Shown: positions 57,098 through 64,000 of the stretch, piece by piece
Numbering within the stretch: position 1 is the stretch's first letter
Layout: the number at the start of each line of letters is the position of its first letter
Assembly: GCA_964638035.1 (NCBI GenBank)
Contig: CAZWXD010000008.1
Span: 47,943-111,942, forward strand
Direction of reading: 5' to 3'
DNA length: 64,000 bases
Source of the DNA: JAGGAG01 sp964638035
GTDB lineage: Bacteria > Gemmatimonadota > Gemmatimonadetes > Gemmatimonadales > GWC2-71-9
The notes under the pieces: generated by a model
Databases searched by the model: none
What the model was told of the DNA's origin: nothing
The model's input: only the letters and a program-made list of their open reading frames with translations
Position numbers and translations under genes: made by a program

Positions 57098-58158
57098 CGG
57101 CAGCAGAGGCGGGCAAGGGGAAACGATCAAAGGCGGATGCCGCGACGGCTGCCGCCGACAAGCAGGCGGCCGGGCCGTCGCCCGAGACCCAGCGCGACTG
57201 GCTGCGCCAGATGCTCCTGATCCGGCACTTCGAGGAAAAGTCGGGCGAGGCGTACAGCCTGGGGAAGATCGGCGGGTTCTGCCACCTCTACATCGGGCAG
57301 GAAGCGGTGGCGGTGGGTTCCATCGCTGCCCTGGGCCCCGACGACTACATCACGGCCTCATACCGTGAGCATGGCCACGCGCTGGCACGCGGGATCTCGT
57401 CGCGGGCGGCGATGGCGGAACTCTTCGGGAAGGCGGCGGGCTGCTCCGGCGGCAAGGGCGGCTCGATGCACCTCTTCGACGCGTCGCGGGGCTTCCTGGG
57501 CGGCCACGGTATCGTCGGCGGCCACATCCCGCTCACCACCGGCATGGCCTTCGCCAGCAAGTACCGGAACGAGAACCGCGTGGCCGTGTGCTACTTCGGC
57601 GAGGCCGCCGTGAACAACGGCGCCTTCCACGAGGCCCTCAACATGGCCGCCCTGTGGAAGCTTCCCGCCATCTACATCTGCGAGAACAACCGCTACGGCA
57701 TGGGCACGGCCCTCGAGCGGGCCAGTGCCATCTACGACATCTCGGAACGCGCCTGCTCCTACGACATGGCGAACGAGGTGGTGGACGGCCAGGACGTGAT
57801 GGCGGTGTACCAGGCAACGGCACGTGCGGTACGCCGGGGCCGGGAGGAGCACCAGCCGACGCTCCTGGAGATTCGCACCTACCGGTTCATGGGCCACTCG
57901 ATGTCCGACCCGATCCACGGGCACTACCGCACGCGGGAGGAGGTCGAGGAACACCGGAAGCGCGACCCGATCCTGGTGTGGAGCAACCGACTGAAGGAGG
58001 CGGGCCTCATTGACGACCGCGGGATCAAGGCGCTGGACGCCGAGGTGATCTCCGAGGTCGAGGACGCCTACCAGTTCGCCGATGCCGCGCCCGACCCCGA
58101 GCCCGATGCGCTCTGGCGCGACGTGTACGCGCCGGTGGGTGGGGAGGCAGGGGCATGA
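57094..58158 (+). CDS. pdhA: Pyruvate dehydrogenase E1 component, alpha subunit
   Basis: 354 residues. After a ~30-residue Lys/Ala-rich tail comes the E1-alpha fold: RHFEEKSGEAYSLGKIGGFCHLYIGQEA, SYREHGHALARG, the ThDP motif YFGEAAVNNGAFHEALNMAALW near residue 170, and the phosphorylation-loop-like YRFMGHSMSDP. It decarboxylates pyruvate with E1-beta. An ATGA overlap links it to pdhB. Branched-chain substrates are possible but context favours pyruvate. Confidence 0.95.
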   Translation: MTAAEAGKGKRSKADAATAAADKQAAGPSPETQRDWLRQMLLIRHFEEKSGEAYSLGKIGGFCHLYIGQEAVAVGSIAALGPDDYITASYREHGHALARGISSRAAMAELFGKAAGCSGGKGGSMHLFDASRGFLGGHGIVGGHIPLTTGMAFASKYRNENRVAVCYFGEAAVNNGAFHEALNMAALWKLPAIYICENNRYGMGTALERASAIYDISERACSYDMANEVVDGQDVMAVYQATARAVRRGREEHQPTLLEIRTYRFMGHSMSDPIHGHYRTREEVEEHRKRDPILVWSNRLKEAGLIDDRGIKALDAEVISEVEDAYQFADAAPDPEPDALWRDVYAPVGGEAGA

Positions 58159-59132
58159 GCGTGATCACCTACCGCGACGCGCTCAACCAGGCGCTGCGCG
58201 AGGAGATGCAGCGGGATCCGTCCGTCTTCCTCATGGGCGAGGAAGTGGCGGTGTACCAGGGCGCGTACAAGGTGAGCCGAGGCCTGCTCGAGGAGTTCGG
58301 GCCCACTCGCGTGGTGGACACGCCCATCACCGAGCTGGGCTTCGCCGGCGTGGGGGTCGGCGCCGCGATGGTCGGCCTCCGGCCGGTCATCGAGTTCATG
58401 ACCTGGAACTTTGCCCTCCTCGCCATCGACCAGGTGGTGAATTCGGCTGCCAAGATGCGCTACATGTCGGGCGGCCAGGTGGGCGTGCCCTGTGTCTTCC
58501 GCGGGCCGGGCGGCTCGGCCTTGCAGCTCGCGGCGCAGCATTCCCAGGCGTTCGAGTCCTGGTATGCGCACATCCCCGGGCTCATCGTGGTGACGCCAGC
58601 CACGCCGGCCGATGCGAAGGGGCTCCTCAAGAGCGCCATCCGCAACGAGAACCCGGTGGTGTTCATCGAGGGCGAGATGCTCTACAACACCAAGGGCGAG
58701 GTGCCCGACGGCGAGCACCTGGTGCCCATCGGCAAGGCCGAGGTGAAGCGCGTCGGCCAGGACGTGACGCTCGTCTGCCACTCCAAGACCGTCTCGGTGG
58801 CGCTCAAGGCCGCCGAGCAGCTGGCGGCCGACGGGGTCGAGGCCGAGGTGGTGGACCTGCGCACGATCCGCCCGCTGGACGAGGCGGCCGTGCTCGAGTC
58901 GGTGGCGAAGACACACCGTGCGGTGGTGGTGGAGGAGGGCTGGAGCTTTGCGGGCGTCGGGGCGCAGGTGGTGGACGTGATCCAGCGCCAGGCCTTTGAC
59001 GAACTCGATGCCCCGGTGCTGCGCGTGACCGGCGCCGACGTGCCCATGCCGTACAACAAGCACCTGGAAAAGGCGGCCAAGGCCGACCCGCCGAAGGTGA
59101 TCGAGGCGGTGAAGAAGGTGCTGTATGTCTAG
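58155..59132 (+). CDS. pdhB: Pyruvate dehydrogenase E1 component, beta subunit
   Basis: 325 residues. ITYRDALNQALREEMQRDPSVFLMGEEV, RVVDTPITELGFAGVGVGAAM and the C-terminal transketolase segment (VTGADVPMPYNKHLEKAA) are standard for E1-beta. It completes the alpha2beta2 E1. Coupled by ATGA to pdhA and followed 31 bp later by pdhC. Confidence 0.97.
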   Translation: MSVITYRDALNQALREEMQRDPSVFLMGEEVAVYQGAYKVSRGLLEEFGPTRVVDTPITELGFAGVGVGAAMVGLRPVIEFMTWNFALLAIDQVVNSAAKMRYMSGGQVGVPCVFRGPGGSALQLAAQHSQAFESWYAHIPGLIVVTPATPADAKGLLKSAIRNENPVVFIEGEMLYNTKGEVPDGEHLVPIGKAEVKRVGQDVTLVCHSKTVSVALKAAEQLAADGVEAEVVDLRTIRPLDEAAVLESVAKTHRAVVVEEGWSFAGVGAQVVDVIQRQAFDELDAPVLRVTGADVPMPYNKHLEKAAKADPPKVIEAVKKVLYV

Positions 59133-59163
59133 CCCAGCCACGCGCGACCAGGGGAGATAGGCG

Positions 59164-60426
59164 ATGGCAACGAAGGTGGTGATGGAAGCCCTCTCCCCCA
59201 CCATGGAAGAGGGGCGGCTGGTCGAGTGGAAGAAGCAGCCGGGCGACGCCGTGGCCGTGGGCGACGTGCTGGCCGAAGTGGAGACCGACAAGGCGGTGAT
59301 GGAGCTGGTGGCCCGCGCGGCGGGGACCCTGCTCAACCACGGCGTGGCGGCGGGCACCACGGTGCCGGTGGGGAACGAGCTGGCGCAGATCGGGGCCGCG
59401 GGGGAGAAGGTGGGAGGGGGCAGCGCCAGCAACGGGAACAGCGGTACACCCACCGCTCCTGCTGCCGCTCCCCCGGCCCCTCCCTCCGCCGCAGTTCCAC
59501 CTGCCGCTGCTTCTCCTGCCGCTGCCGCGGCGGCTGTCCCCCCGGGCGGCCGCCTGAAGGCCTCCCCCCTCGCCCGCCGCATTGCGGCCGACAAGGGCGT
59601 CGACCTGCGGGCGGTGACCGGGACCGGGCCCGAGGGGCGCATCGTGTTGCGCGACGTGGAAGGCGCCCCGGCTGGGGCCGTGGCCGCAGCGGCCGTGCCT
59701 GCACCTGGCGCCGCGGCTCCGCGACTGGTGCCAGCCCCCTCGGGCGCCCCGTTCCAGGACGTGCCGCTGACCCAGATCCGGAAGACGATCGCCAAGCGGC
59801 TGGCGCAATCCATCGGCCCGGTGCCGACGTTCTACCTCACCATGGAAGCCGACATGACCCGCGCCACCGAGGCGCGTGAGGCCCTGAATGCCCTGGGCGA
59901 GGGCAAGGTTTCGTTCAACGACATCGTGATCAAGGCCACCGCCCTGGCCCTGCGGCAGCACCCGGCGTGCAATGCCTGGTGGCAGGACGACCGCATCCGC
60001 TACTGGAACGAGGTGCACGTGGCGATGGCCGTCGCCGTGGAAGATGGGCTCATCACCCCGGTGATCCGCCACGCCGACCTCAAGTCGCTGCGCCAGATCG
60101 GCGCCGAGGCGAAGGACCTGGCCGGGCGGGCGCGCGAGCGGAAGCTCAGGCCGGAGGAGTACACCGGCGGGACCTTCTCGGTCTCCAACCTCGGCATGTT
60201 CGACATCGACGAGTTCACCGCGATCATCAACCCGCCCGAGGCGGCGATCCTCGCCGTGGGACGGGTGGCTGACCAGGTCGTGGCCCATGAGGGCCAGGCG
60301 GCCGTGCGGAAGCGCATGCGGCTCACCATGTCATGCGACCACCGGGTGATCGACGGGGCCACCGGCGCGGGCTTCCTGCGGACGCTGGTGCGAATGCTGG
60401 AGAACCCGCTGGGCATGGTGTGGTAG
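59164..60426 (+). CDS. pdhC: Pyruvate dehydrogenase E2, dihydrolipoamide acetyltransferase
   Basis: 420 residues. One lipoyl domain (residues ~1-78, lysine in EVETDKAVMEL) is followed by an Ala/Pro linker (~80-130). Next comes a peripheral-subunit-binding domain (KASPLARRIAADKGVDLRAVTGTGPEGRIVLRDV, ~132-168). The catalytic core (~195-420) ends with the active-site SCDHRVIDGATGAGF. It moves acetyl groups to CoA and forms the complex core. Repeat locus G follows 7 bp after its stop. Confidence 0.97.
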   Translation: MATKVVMEALSPTMEEGRLVEWKKQPGDAVAVGDVLAEVETDKAVMELVARAAGTLLNHGVAAGTTVPVGNELAQIGAAGEKVGGGSASNGNSGTPTAPAAAPPAPPSAAVPPAAASPAAAAAAVPPGGRLKASPLARRIAADKGVDLRAVTGTGPEGRIVLRDVEGAPAGAVAAAAVPAPGAAAPRLVPAPSGAPFQDVPLTQIRKTIAKRLAQSIGPVPTFYLTMEADMTRATEAREALNALGEGKVSFNDIVIKATALALRQHPACNAWWQDDRIRYWNEVHVAMAVAVEDGLITPVIRHADLKSLRQIGAEAKDLAGRARERKLRPEEYTGGTFSVSNLGMFDIDEFTAIINPPEAAILAVGRVADQVVAHEGQAAVRKRMRLTMSCDHRVIDGATGAGFLRTLVRMLENPLGMVW

Positions 60427-60433
60427 GCCATGA

Positions 60434-60472
60434 TGTCCTGACGTCAGGACGTCAGGACGTCAGGACGTCATG
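60434..60472. repeat. 9-bp repeat locus G
   Basis: About four units between pdhC and lpdA, with a central CCTGACGTCAGG palindrome. Orientation is reversed relative to the other pairs, with a CCTGAC unit first and GTCAGG units after. Confidence 0.85.
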
Positions 60473-60505
60473 GCATCAATCCCTGAAAACCAAGGCGGAG
60501 TCAAC

Positions 60506-61900
60506 GTGGCGCAATTCGACGTGATCATCGTGGGCGGCGGTCCTGCCGGGTATGTCTGTGCCATTCGGGCCGCGCAGCTCGGGCTGTCGGCCGCGGTGGT
60601 GGAGCAGGAGAAGCTGGGCGGCGTCTGCGTCAACATCGGGTGCATCCCGACCAAGGCGCTGCTGCACAGCGCCAAGGTGGCCCACACCGTCCAGCATGAG
60701 GCGAAGGACCTGGGGGTCGAGGTCGGGCCGGTCAAGACCGACTACGGCGTGGCGATGAAGCGAAGCCGCCGGGTCTCGGAGCAGAACTCGAAGGGCGTCG
60801 AGTTCCTGATGAAGAAGCACAAGGTGACGGTCATCAAGGGGCGCGGCGTCCTGCAGCCGGGCCGGAAGGTGAAGGTCGGGAACGACGTCCACTCGGCGAC
60901 GAAGGCCGTCGTGATTGCCACGGGGTCCCGGGTGAAGGGCATCCCCCCGATCGGGCTCACCATCAACAAGACCACGGTGATCAGCTCCGACGAGGCGCTC
61001 TTCCTGGAGCAGGCGCCGAAGACCCTCGCGGTGATCGGCGCCGGGGCCGTGGGAAGCGAGTTTGCCGACATCTTCACCTCGTTCGGGAGCAAGGTCACCC
61101 TGATCGAGGCCCTGCCCCGCATCCTCCCGATCGAGGACGCCGAGTCGTCCGATGCGCTGGGCAAGGTGTACCGGAAGCGGGGCATCACGGTGCATGCCGG
61201 GGCGAAGGTGGTGAAGGCCGACGTGAAGCCCGACAGCGTGACCCTCACCCTCGAGGTGGCGGGCAAGACCGAGACGGTGACGGCGGACAAGGTGCTCATG
61301 GCCGCCGGCCGCGCGGTGAACACCGAGGACCTGGGCCTCAAGGAGTGCGGGATCCAGCTCACCGACCGCGGGTTCATCAAGGTGGACCTGGCCACGCTGC
61401 AGACCACGGCCCCGGGCTACTATGCCATCGGCGACGTGGCGGGCCCGCCCATGCTGGCACACAAGGGGAGCCGCGAGGGTGTCAACGTGGCCGAGACGAT
61501 CGCAGGGAAGAAGCCGCATGCGATCCGCTACGACAACATCCCGAGCGTCACCTACTGCCACCCCGAAGTGGCAAGCATCGGCCTCACCGAGGACCAGTGC
61601 AAGGAGAAGAAGCTCGAGTACCAGGTGGGCCGCTTCCCCTTCAGCGCCAACGGGCGCGCGCGCGCCTCGAACGAGACCGACGGGTTCGTGAAGATCATCC
61701 GCGACCGGAAGTACGGCGAGATCCTGGGTGCCCACATCGTGGCGAGCCACGCGTCCGAGCTGATCCACGAACTCGCGGTGGCGCGGGAGAACGAGTACAC
61801 GGTGGAAGAGGTGGACCTGACGGTGCACGCGCACCCGACCCTCTCCGAGGCCATCGCGGAGGCGGCGCTGGATTCGATGGGACGGGCGATGCATATATGA
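60506..61900 (+). CDS. lpdA: Dihydrolipoamide dehydrogenase (E3)
   Basis: 464 residues. FAD motif FDVIIVGGGPAGYVCAIRAAQLG, redox-active disulphide GGVCVNIGCIPTK, NAD motif AVIGAGAVGSEFADIFTSFG and the C-terminal catalytic AHPTLSEAI dimer motif are all present. It reoxidises the lipoyl arm of the pyruvate complex and of glycine cleavage. GTG at 60506 with GGCGGAG upstream is the likely start. The in-frame ATG at 60470 lies inside repeat locus G. Its stop codon sits in the arm of a 22-bp perfect inverted repeat. Confidence 0.97.
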   Translation: MAQFDVIIVGGGPAGYVCAIRAAQLGLSAAVVEQEKLGGVCVNIGCIPTKALLHSAKVAHTVQHEAKDLGVEVGPVKTDYGVAMKRSRRVSEQNSKGVEFLMKKHKVTVIKGRGVLQPGRKVKVGNDVHSATKAVVIATGSRVKGIPPIGLTINKTTVISSDEALFLEQAPKTLAVIGAGAVGSEFADIFTSFGSKVTLIEALPRILPIEDAESSDALGKVYRKRGITVHAGAKVVKADVKPDSVTLTLEVAGKTETVTADKVLMAAGRAVNTEDLGLKECGIQLTDRGFIKVDLATLQTTAPGYYAIGDVAGPPMLAHKGSREGVNVAETIAGKKPHAIRYDNIPSVTYCHPEVASIGLTEDQCKEKKLEYQVGRFPFSANGRARASNETDGFVKIIRDRKYGEILGAHIVASHASELIHELAVARENEYTVEEVDLTVHAHPTLSEAIAEAALDSMGRAMHI

Positions 61901-61961
61901 CGTCAGGGCGTCAGGGCGTCAAGCTACCTCCTGACGTCCTGACGCCCTGACGCCCTGACGT
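61898..61961. repeat. 9-bp repeat locus H, 22-bp perfect inverted repeat
   Basis: Arms 61900-61921 and 61940-61961 are perfectly complementary and made of GTCAGGGCG-type units, with an 18-base loop. The left arm includes the last base of the lpdA stop codon. It could act as a transcript-end hairpin. Confidence 0.9.
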
Positions 61962-61974
61962 TGTGGAGTACCAC

Positions 61975-62415
61975 ATGGACGAGTTGCGCAATGCTGGCGG
62001 CGAGATCATCGACCCGGCGCGGGATCGGCCGGGTCTTGTTGTCCGTGCCCTCGTGGGCGCCACGGCGGCCGGGACGACCGTGGTAGCCCTGGCCCTGTGG
62101 GGCGTGCGGGCGTTGCTGGCGAATGCGCCCGCCTCCGACCAGGCCGTGGTGACGGGGCCGGCGTTCTTCGTCCTGATGGGCGGGACCTTCGGCGCCGTGG
62201 CGCTGGCGGTGGCGCTGGGCTGGTGGGTGCTGGCGCCGCTGACCTCGAGCTGGCGGCGGGGCGTCTTCGGCATGGTGGCCGGGTTCGGCACCGTCATCGC
62301 CGCGCTGGCGGCCGCACCGGTGCACCAGGCCTGGGGGCGCGGCGGACTCCTCGCCATGGCCGCCCTCGCCGCCTGCGTGGCGTTCCCGGTGCTCGCGTCC
62401 ACCCGCCGCGCGTGA
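61975..62415 (+). CDS. Unknown four-span membrane protein
   Basis: 146 residues with about four hydrophobic segments (VRALVGATAAGTTVVALALWGVRAL, FFVLMGGTFGAVALAVALGWWVL, GVFGMVAGFGTVIAALAA, LAMAALAACVAFPVLA). The ATG at 61975 has GGAG six bases upstream. It sits between lpdA and lipB, and its stop overlaps the lipB GTG (GTGA). No family recognised. Confidence 0.65.
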   Translation: MDELRNAGGEIIDPARDRPGLVVRALVGATAAGTTVVALALWGVRALLANAPASDQAVVTGPAFFVLMGGTFGAVALAVALGWWVLAPLTSSWRRGVFGMVAGFGTVIAALAAAPVHQAWGRGGLLAMAALAACVAFPVLASTRRA

Positions 62416-63098
62416 AGCCCCTGCGCGTCATCGAGCTGGGGCGCCGTCCCTATGCCGACGTGCTGGCCCTGCAGCGCGACCTCTGCCGTGCGCGCGCCGA
62501 TGGGCGCACCCCCGATGACCTGCTGCTGCTTGTGGAGCACGACCCCGTCGTGACGCTGGGGCGCGGCACGCTCGCCACGTCCCTTCCCCTTCCCCCCGAC
62601 ACCCTCCGTGCCCGCGGCATCGAGGTGCACGAGGTGGAGCGCGGTGGTGACGTCACCTGGCACGGCCCGGGCCAGCTGGTGGGCTACCCGATCGTTGACC
62701 TCGCGTCACTGCGTCCCGACCTGCACTGGTACCTGCGGTCGCTGGAGGACGCGCTGATTGACGGGCTGGAGTCACTCGGCATCCCCGCCCACCGCAACCC
62801 TGGCTACACCGGCGTGTGGACCGCGGGGCGCAAGATCGCGAGCATCGGGGTGCACGTGAAGCGCTGGGTCACGCTCCATGGCTTCGCGCTCAACGTGACC
62901 AACCGGCTCGATGGCTTCGAGGCGATCGTGCCGTGCGGCATCCATGGCGTGGTGATGACGAGCGTGGCGGACGAACTCCCCGGTTCCTCCCGCGACAGCC
63001 TCATGCCGCTGGTACAGGCCGCCGTGGTGTCGTCGCTGGGCCGCTGCCTGGAGCGCGAGCCGGTGATGGCTGCCCTGCCGGAAGCGCTCCCCGCGTGA
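62412..63098 (+). CDS. lipB: Octanoyltransferase LipB
   Basis: 228 residues. LLLLVEHDPVVTLGRG, ERGGDVTWHGPGQLVGYPIVDL, RKIASIGVHVKRWVTLHGFALNV and the nucleophile in IVPCGIHGVVMTS are the LipB signatures, with the Cys-Lys pair intact. It transfers octanoyl from ACP to E2 and H proteins for LipA to sulphurate. GTG coupled to the membrane protein gene. Confidence 0.96.
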   Translation: MKPLRVIELGRRPYADVLALQRDLCRARADGRTPDDLLLLVEHDPVVTLGRGTLATSLPLPPDTLRARGIEVHEVERGGDVTWHGPGQLVGYPIVDLASLRPDLHWYLRSLEDALIDGLESLGIPAHRNPGYTGVWTAGRKIASIGVHVKRWVTLHGFALNVTNRLDGFEAIVPCGIHGVVMTSVADELPGSSRDSLMPLVQAAVVSSLGRCLEREPVMAALPEALPA

Positions 63099-63176
63099 GC
63101 CGCCGCCGGGCCGCCAGGTCCCCTTAGGACCGCGGCGGCGTTCCGTCAAGGCCGGTTGCGGGAGCCGGCCCTGTCG

Positions 63177-63749
63177 ATGTTCATTCCATGCGTGGAAGCG
63201 AATGCGAAACGCCCTGACGCCGAGGCGGAGCAGCAGGTAGCCGCAATCCTGCGGGCGGCCGCGAGCTGGTCCCATGAGGCGCCGGCCGCGCTGGAGCCGG
63301 CCATTCGCGCGGTCTGCGTGCGCCTGGCCGAGATGGTGGCCGACCAGCGGCACTACCTGACGCCACTCCCCGAGCCGCAGCAGGCCGAGCGCACGGCCAT
63401 CCTGAATGCCATTGCCGCCCGGCTCCGGTCGGCGCCGGTGACGGGCGGCATCGAGCGCCACCTGGCAGCACTGGAGGAGCTGGAACTCCGCTCCACGGGT
63501 TCCTGGGCCGTGGTGGCATCGGCCCAGAGCGAGTGGGTCACCACGGCCATCCAGTACCTGGAGGCATGCGCCGGGGAACTCCCCGATGGGGAGCGCCCTG
63601 ATCCCTACTGGGCCGATGACGTGGTTGCGGGCATCATTGCCTCGGTGCGCGCGCTCATCGGGGTGGATGGGTTGCATGCGCGAACCGAGGCGCAGTTCCA
63701 GGGCCAGGCTCGCAAGGAGCCCGCCGACCTGCCGGACGACGAGCGCTAG
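63177..63749 (+). CDS. Unknown helical protein
   Basis: About 190 residues, largely alpha-helical and acidic, without signal peptide or membrane spans. It includes two WA/WS-containing helices (ILRAAASWSHEAPAALEPAI and STGSWAVVASAQSEWVTTAIQYLEACAG). No motif recognised. The ATG at 63177 has a distant GGGAG, and an in-frame TTG at 63156 is the alternative. It converges on the peptidase gene with a 4-bp overlap. Confidence 0.6.
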   Translation: MFIPCVEANAKRPDAEAEQQVAAILRAAASWSHEAPAALEPAIRAVCVRLAEMVADQRHYLTPLPEPQQAERTAILNAIAARLRSAPVTGGIERHLAALEELELRSTGSWAVVASAQSEWVTTAIQYLEACAGELPDGERPDPYWADDVVAGIIASVRALIGVDGLHARTEAQFQGQARKEPADLPDDER

Positions 63750-64000
63750 CCGGCGGCCGGCCCTCCCGCCGCCGCCCCCGCCCCAAGCTTCTCGAAAAAC
63801 CGCGCAAAGATCTCGATCCCGCTCGTCAACTGGGCGAGGTCGAGCTTTTCATTGGGCGAGTGCAGGCCGTCATCGGGCAGGCCGATCCCGGTCAGGATGA
63901 CGGGCGCACCACCCAGGCCAAGCTCGGGCACGATGGGGATCGACCCACCGGCCCGCACGTGCACGGCCTTCCGGCCGGTGTGCTCCAGGAAGGCCTCGTC
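63746..64000 (-). CDS. M20 family dipeptidase, C-terminal fragment
   Basis: The last 84 residues of a gene running out of the window. VRAGGSIPIVPELGLGGAPVILTGIGLPDDGLHSPNEKLDLAQLTSGIEIFARFFEKL matches the C-terminal catalytic lobe of M20 peptidases (dipeptidase/PM20D type), including the metal-ligand histidine in LHSPNEK. It probably hydrolyses dipeptides delivered by the uptake systems. Confidence 0.85.
   Translation of the reverse strand, partial: DEAFLEHTGRKAVHVRAGGSIPIVPELGLGGAPVILTGIGLPDDGLHSPNEKLDLAQLTSGIEIFARFFEKLGAGAAAGGPAAG

Noticed and set aside
1..64000. tRNA, rRNA, prophage or insertion-sequence genes
   Set aside because: No T-loop consensus, rRNA segment, transposase, integrase or phage structural gene was seen on reading both strands. 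Tandem repeats are the only mobile-like feature.

Overview
This is a very GC-rich (about 70 percent by eye), gene-dense window from a Gram-negative, aerobic chromosome. The outer-membrane proteins, lipoproteins, TonB receptor fused to a carboxypeptidase-regulatory domain, OmpW/PorT-like small barrels and frequent GTG starts best fit Gemmatimonadota or a related phylum. That placement is an inference from gene content, not a proven assignment. About 68 protein genes are supported. No rRNA, tRNA, CRISPR array, transposase or phage gene was found. A 100-N scaffold gap lies at 15183-15282.

Left part (1-16 kb). After the tail of an acyl-CoA ligase come two minus-strand blocks. The first is a pterin operon: a 6-pyruvoyltetrahydropterin synthase of the eukaryote-like C-x5-HGH type, folE and a short-chain dehydrogenase. 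It is preceded by a promoter, a structured leader and an intrinsic terminator, and followed by a Trm112-type zinc-ribbon protein and an NDH-2 NADH dehydrogenase. The second is a DNA-end-processing cluster in the order aminotransferase, unknown protein, nurA, herA, sbcD/mre11, sbcC/rad50, GNAT. The archaeal-style HerA-NurA pair next to Mre11-Rad50 is the most notable system here. A degenerate DEAD-box-like protein with a DbpA-type RNA-binding tail and an HU gene are both cut by the gap.

Middle (15.6-36.5 kb). Thymidine kinase, an S23-type four-helix-bundle protein, coaE, gcvH, gcvP and an LplA/LipM-family enzyme are followed by a six-gene peptide-ABC-transporter/csaA operon. Next come a wHTH-regulated membrane locus with two matching 17-nt palindromes, mscL, a half-size TauE protein, and a lipoprotein/TonB-receptor pair.

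Right part (36.5-64 kb). Genes here encode cytochrome bd oxidase, a Rieske oxygenase, a beta-lactamase-fold hydrolase, a POT peptide transporter, several secreted or outer-membrane proteins, a class-I amidotransferase, a glycosyltransferase, and a ThiO-like oxidase. An OFA-type anion transporter follows with a 46-residue partner and a porin. The last block joins lipoate biosynthesis to pyruvate dehydrogenase: lipA-pdhA-pdhB-pdhC-lpdA-(membrane protein)-lipB. With gcvH/gcvP and the LplA/LipM enzyme, the window holds the lipoyl carriers and most of the enzymes that lipoylate them.

A recurrent feature is a 9-bp tandem repeat (GTCAGGRCG) at eight places. Usually it forms inverted pairs around a small gene or an empty spacer, or abuts start codons. 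Once it lies in frame inside a gene.
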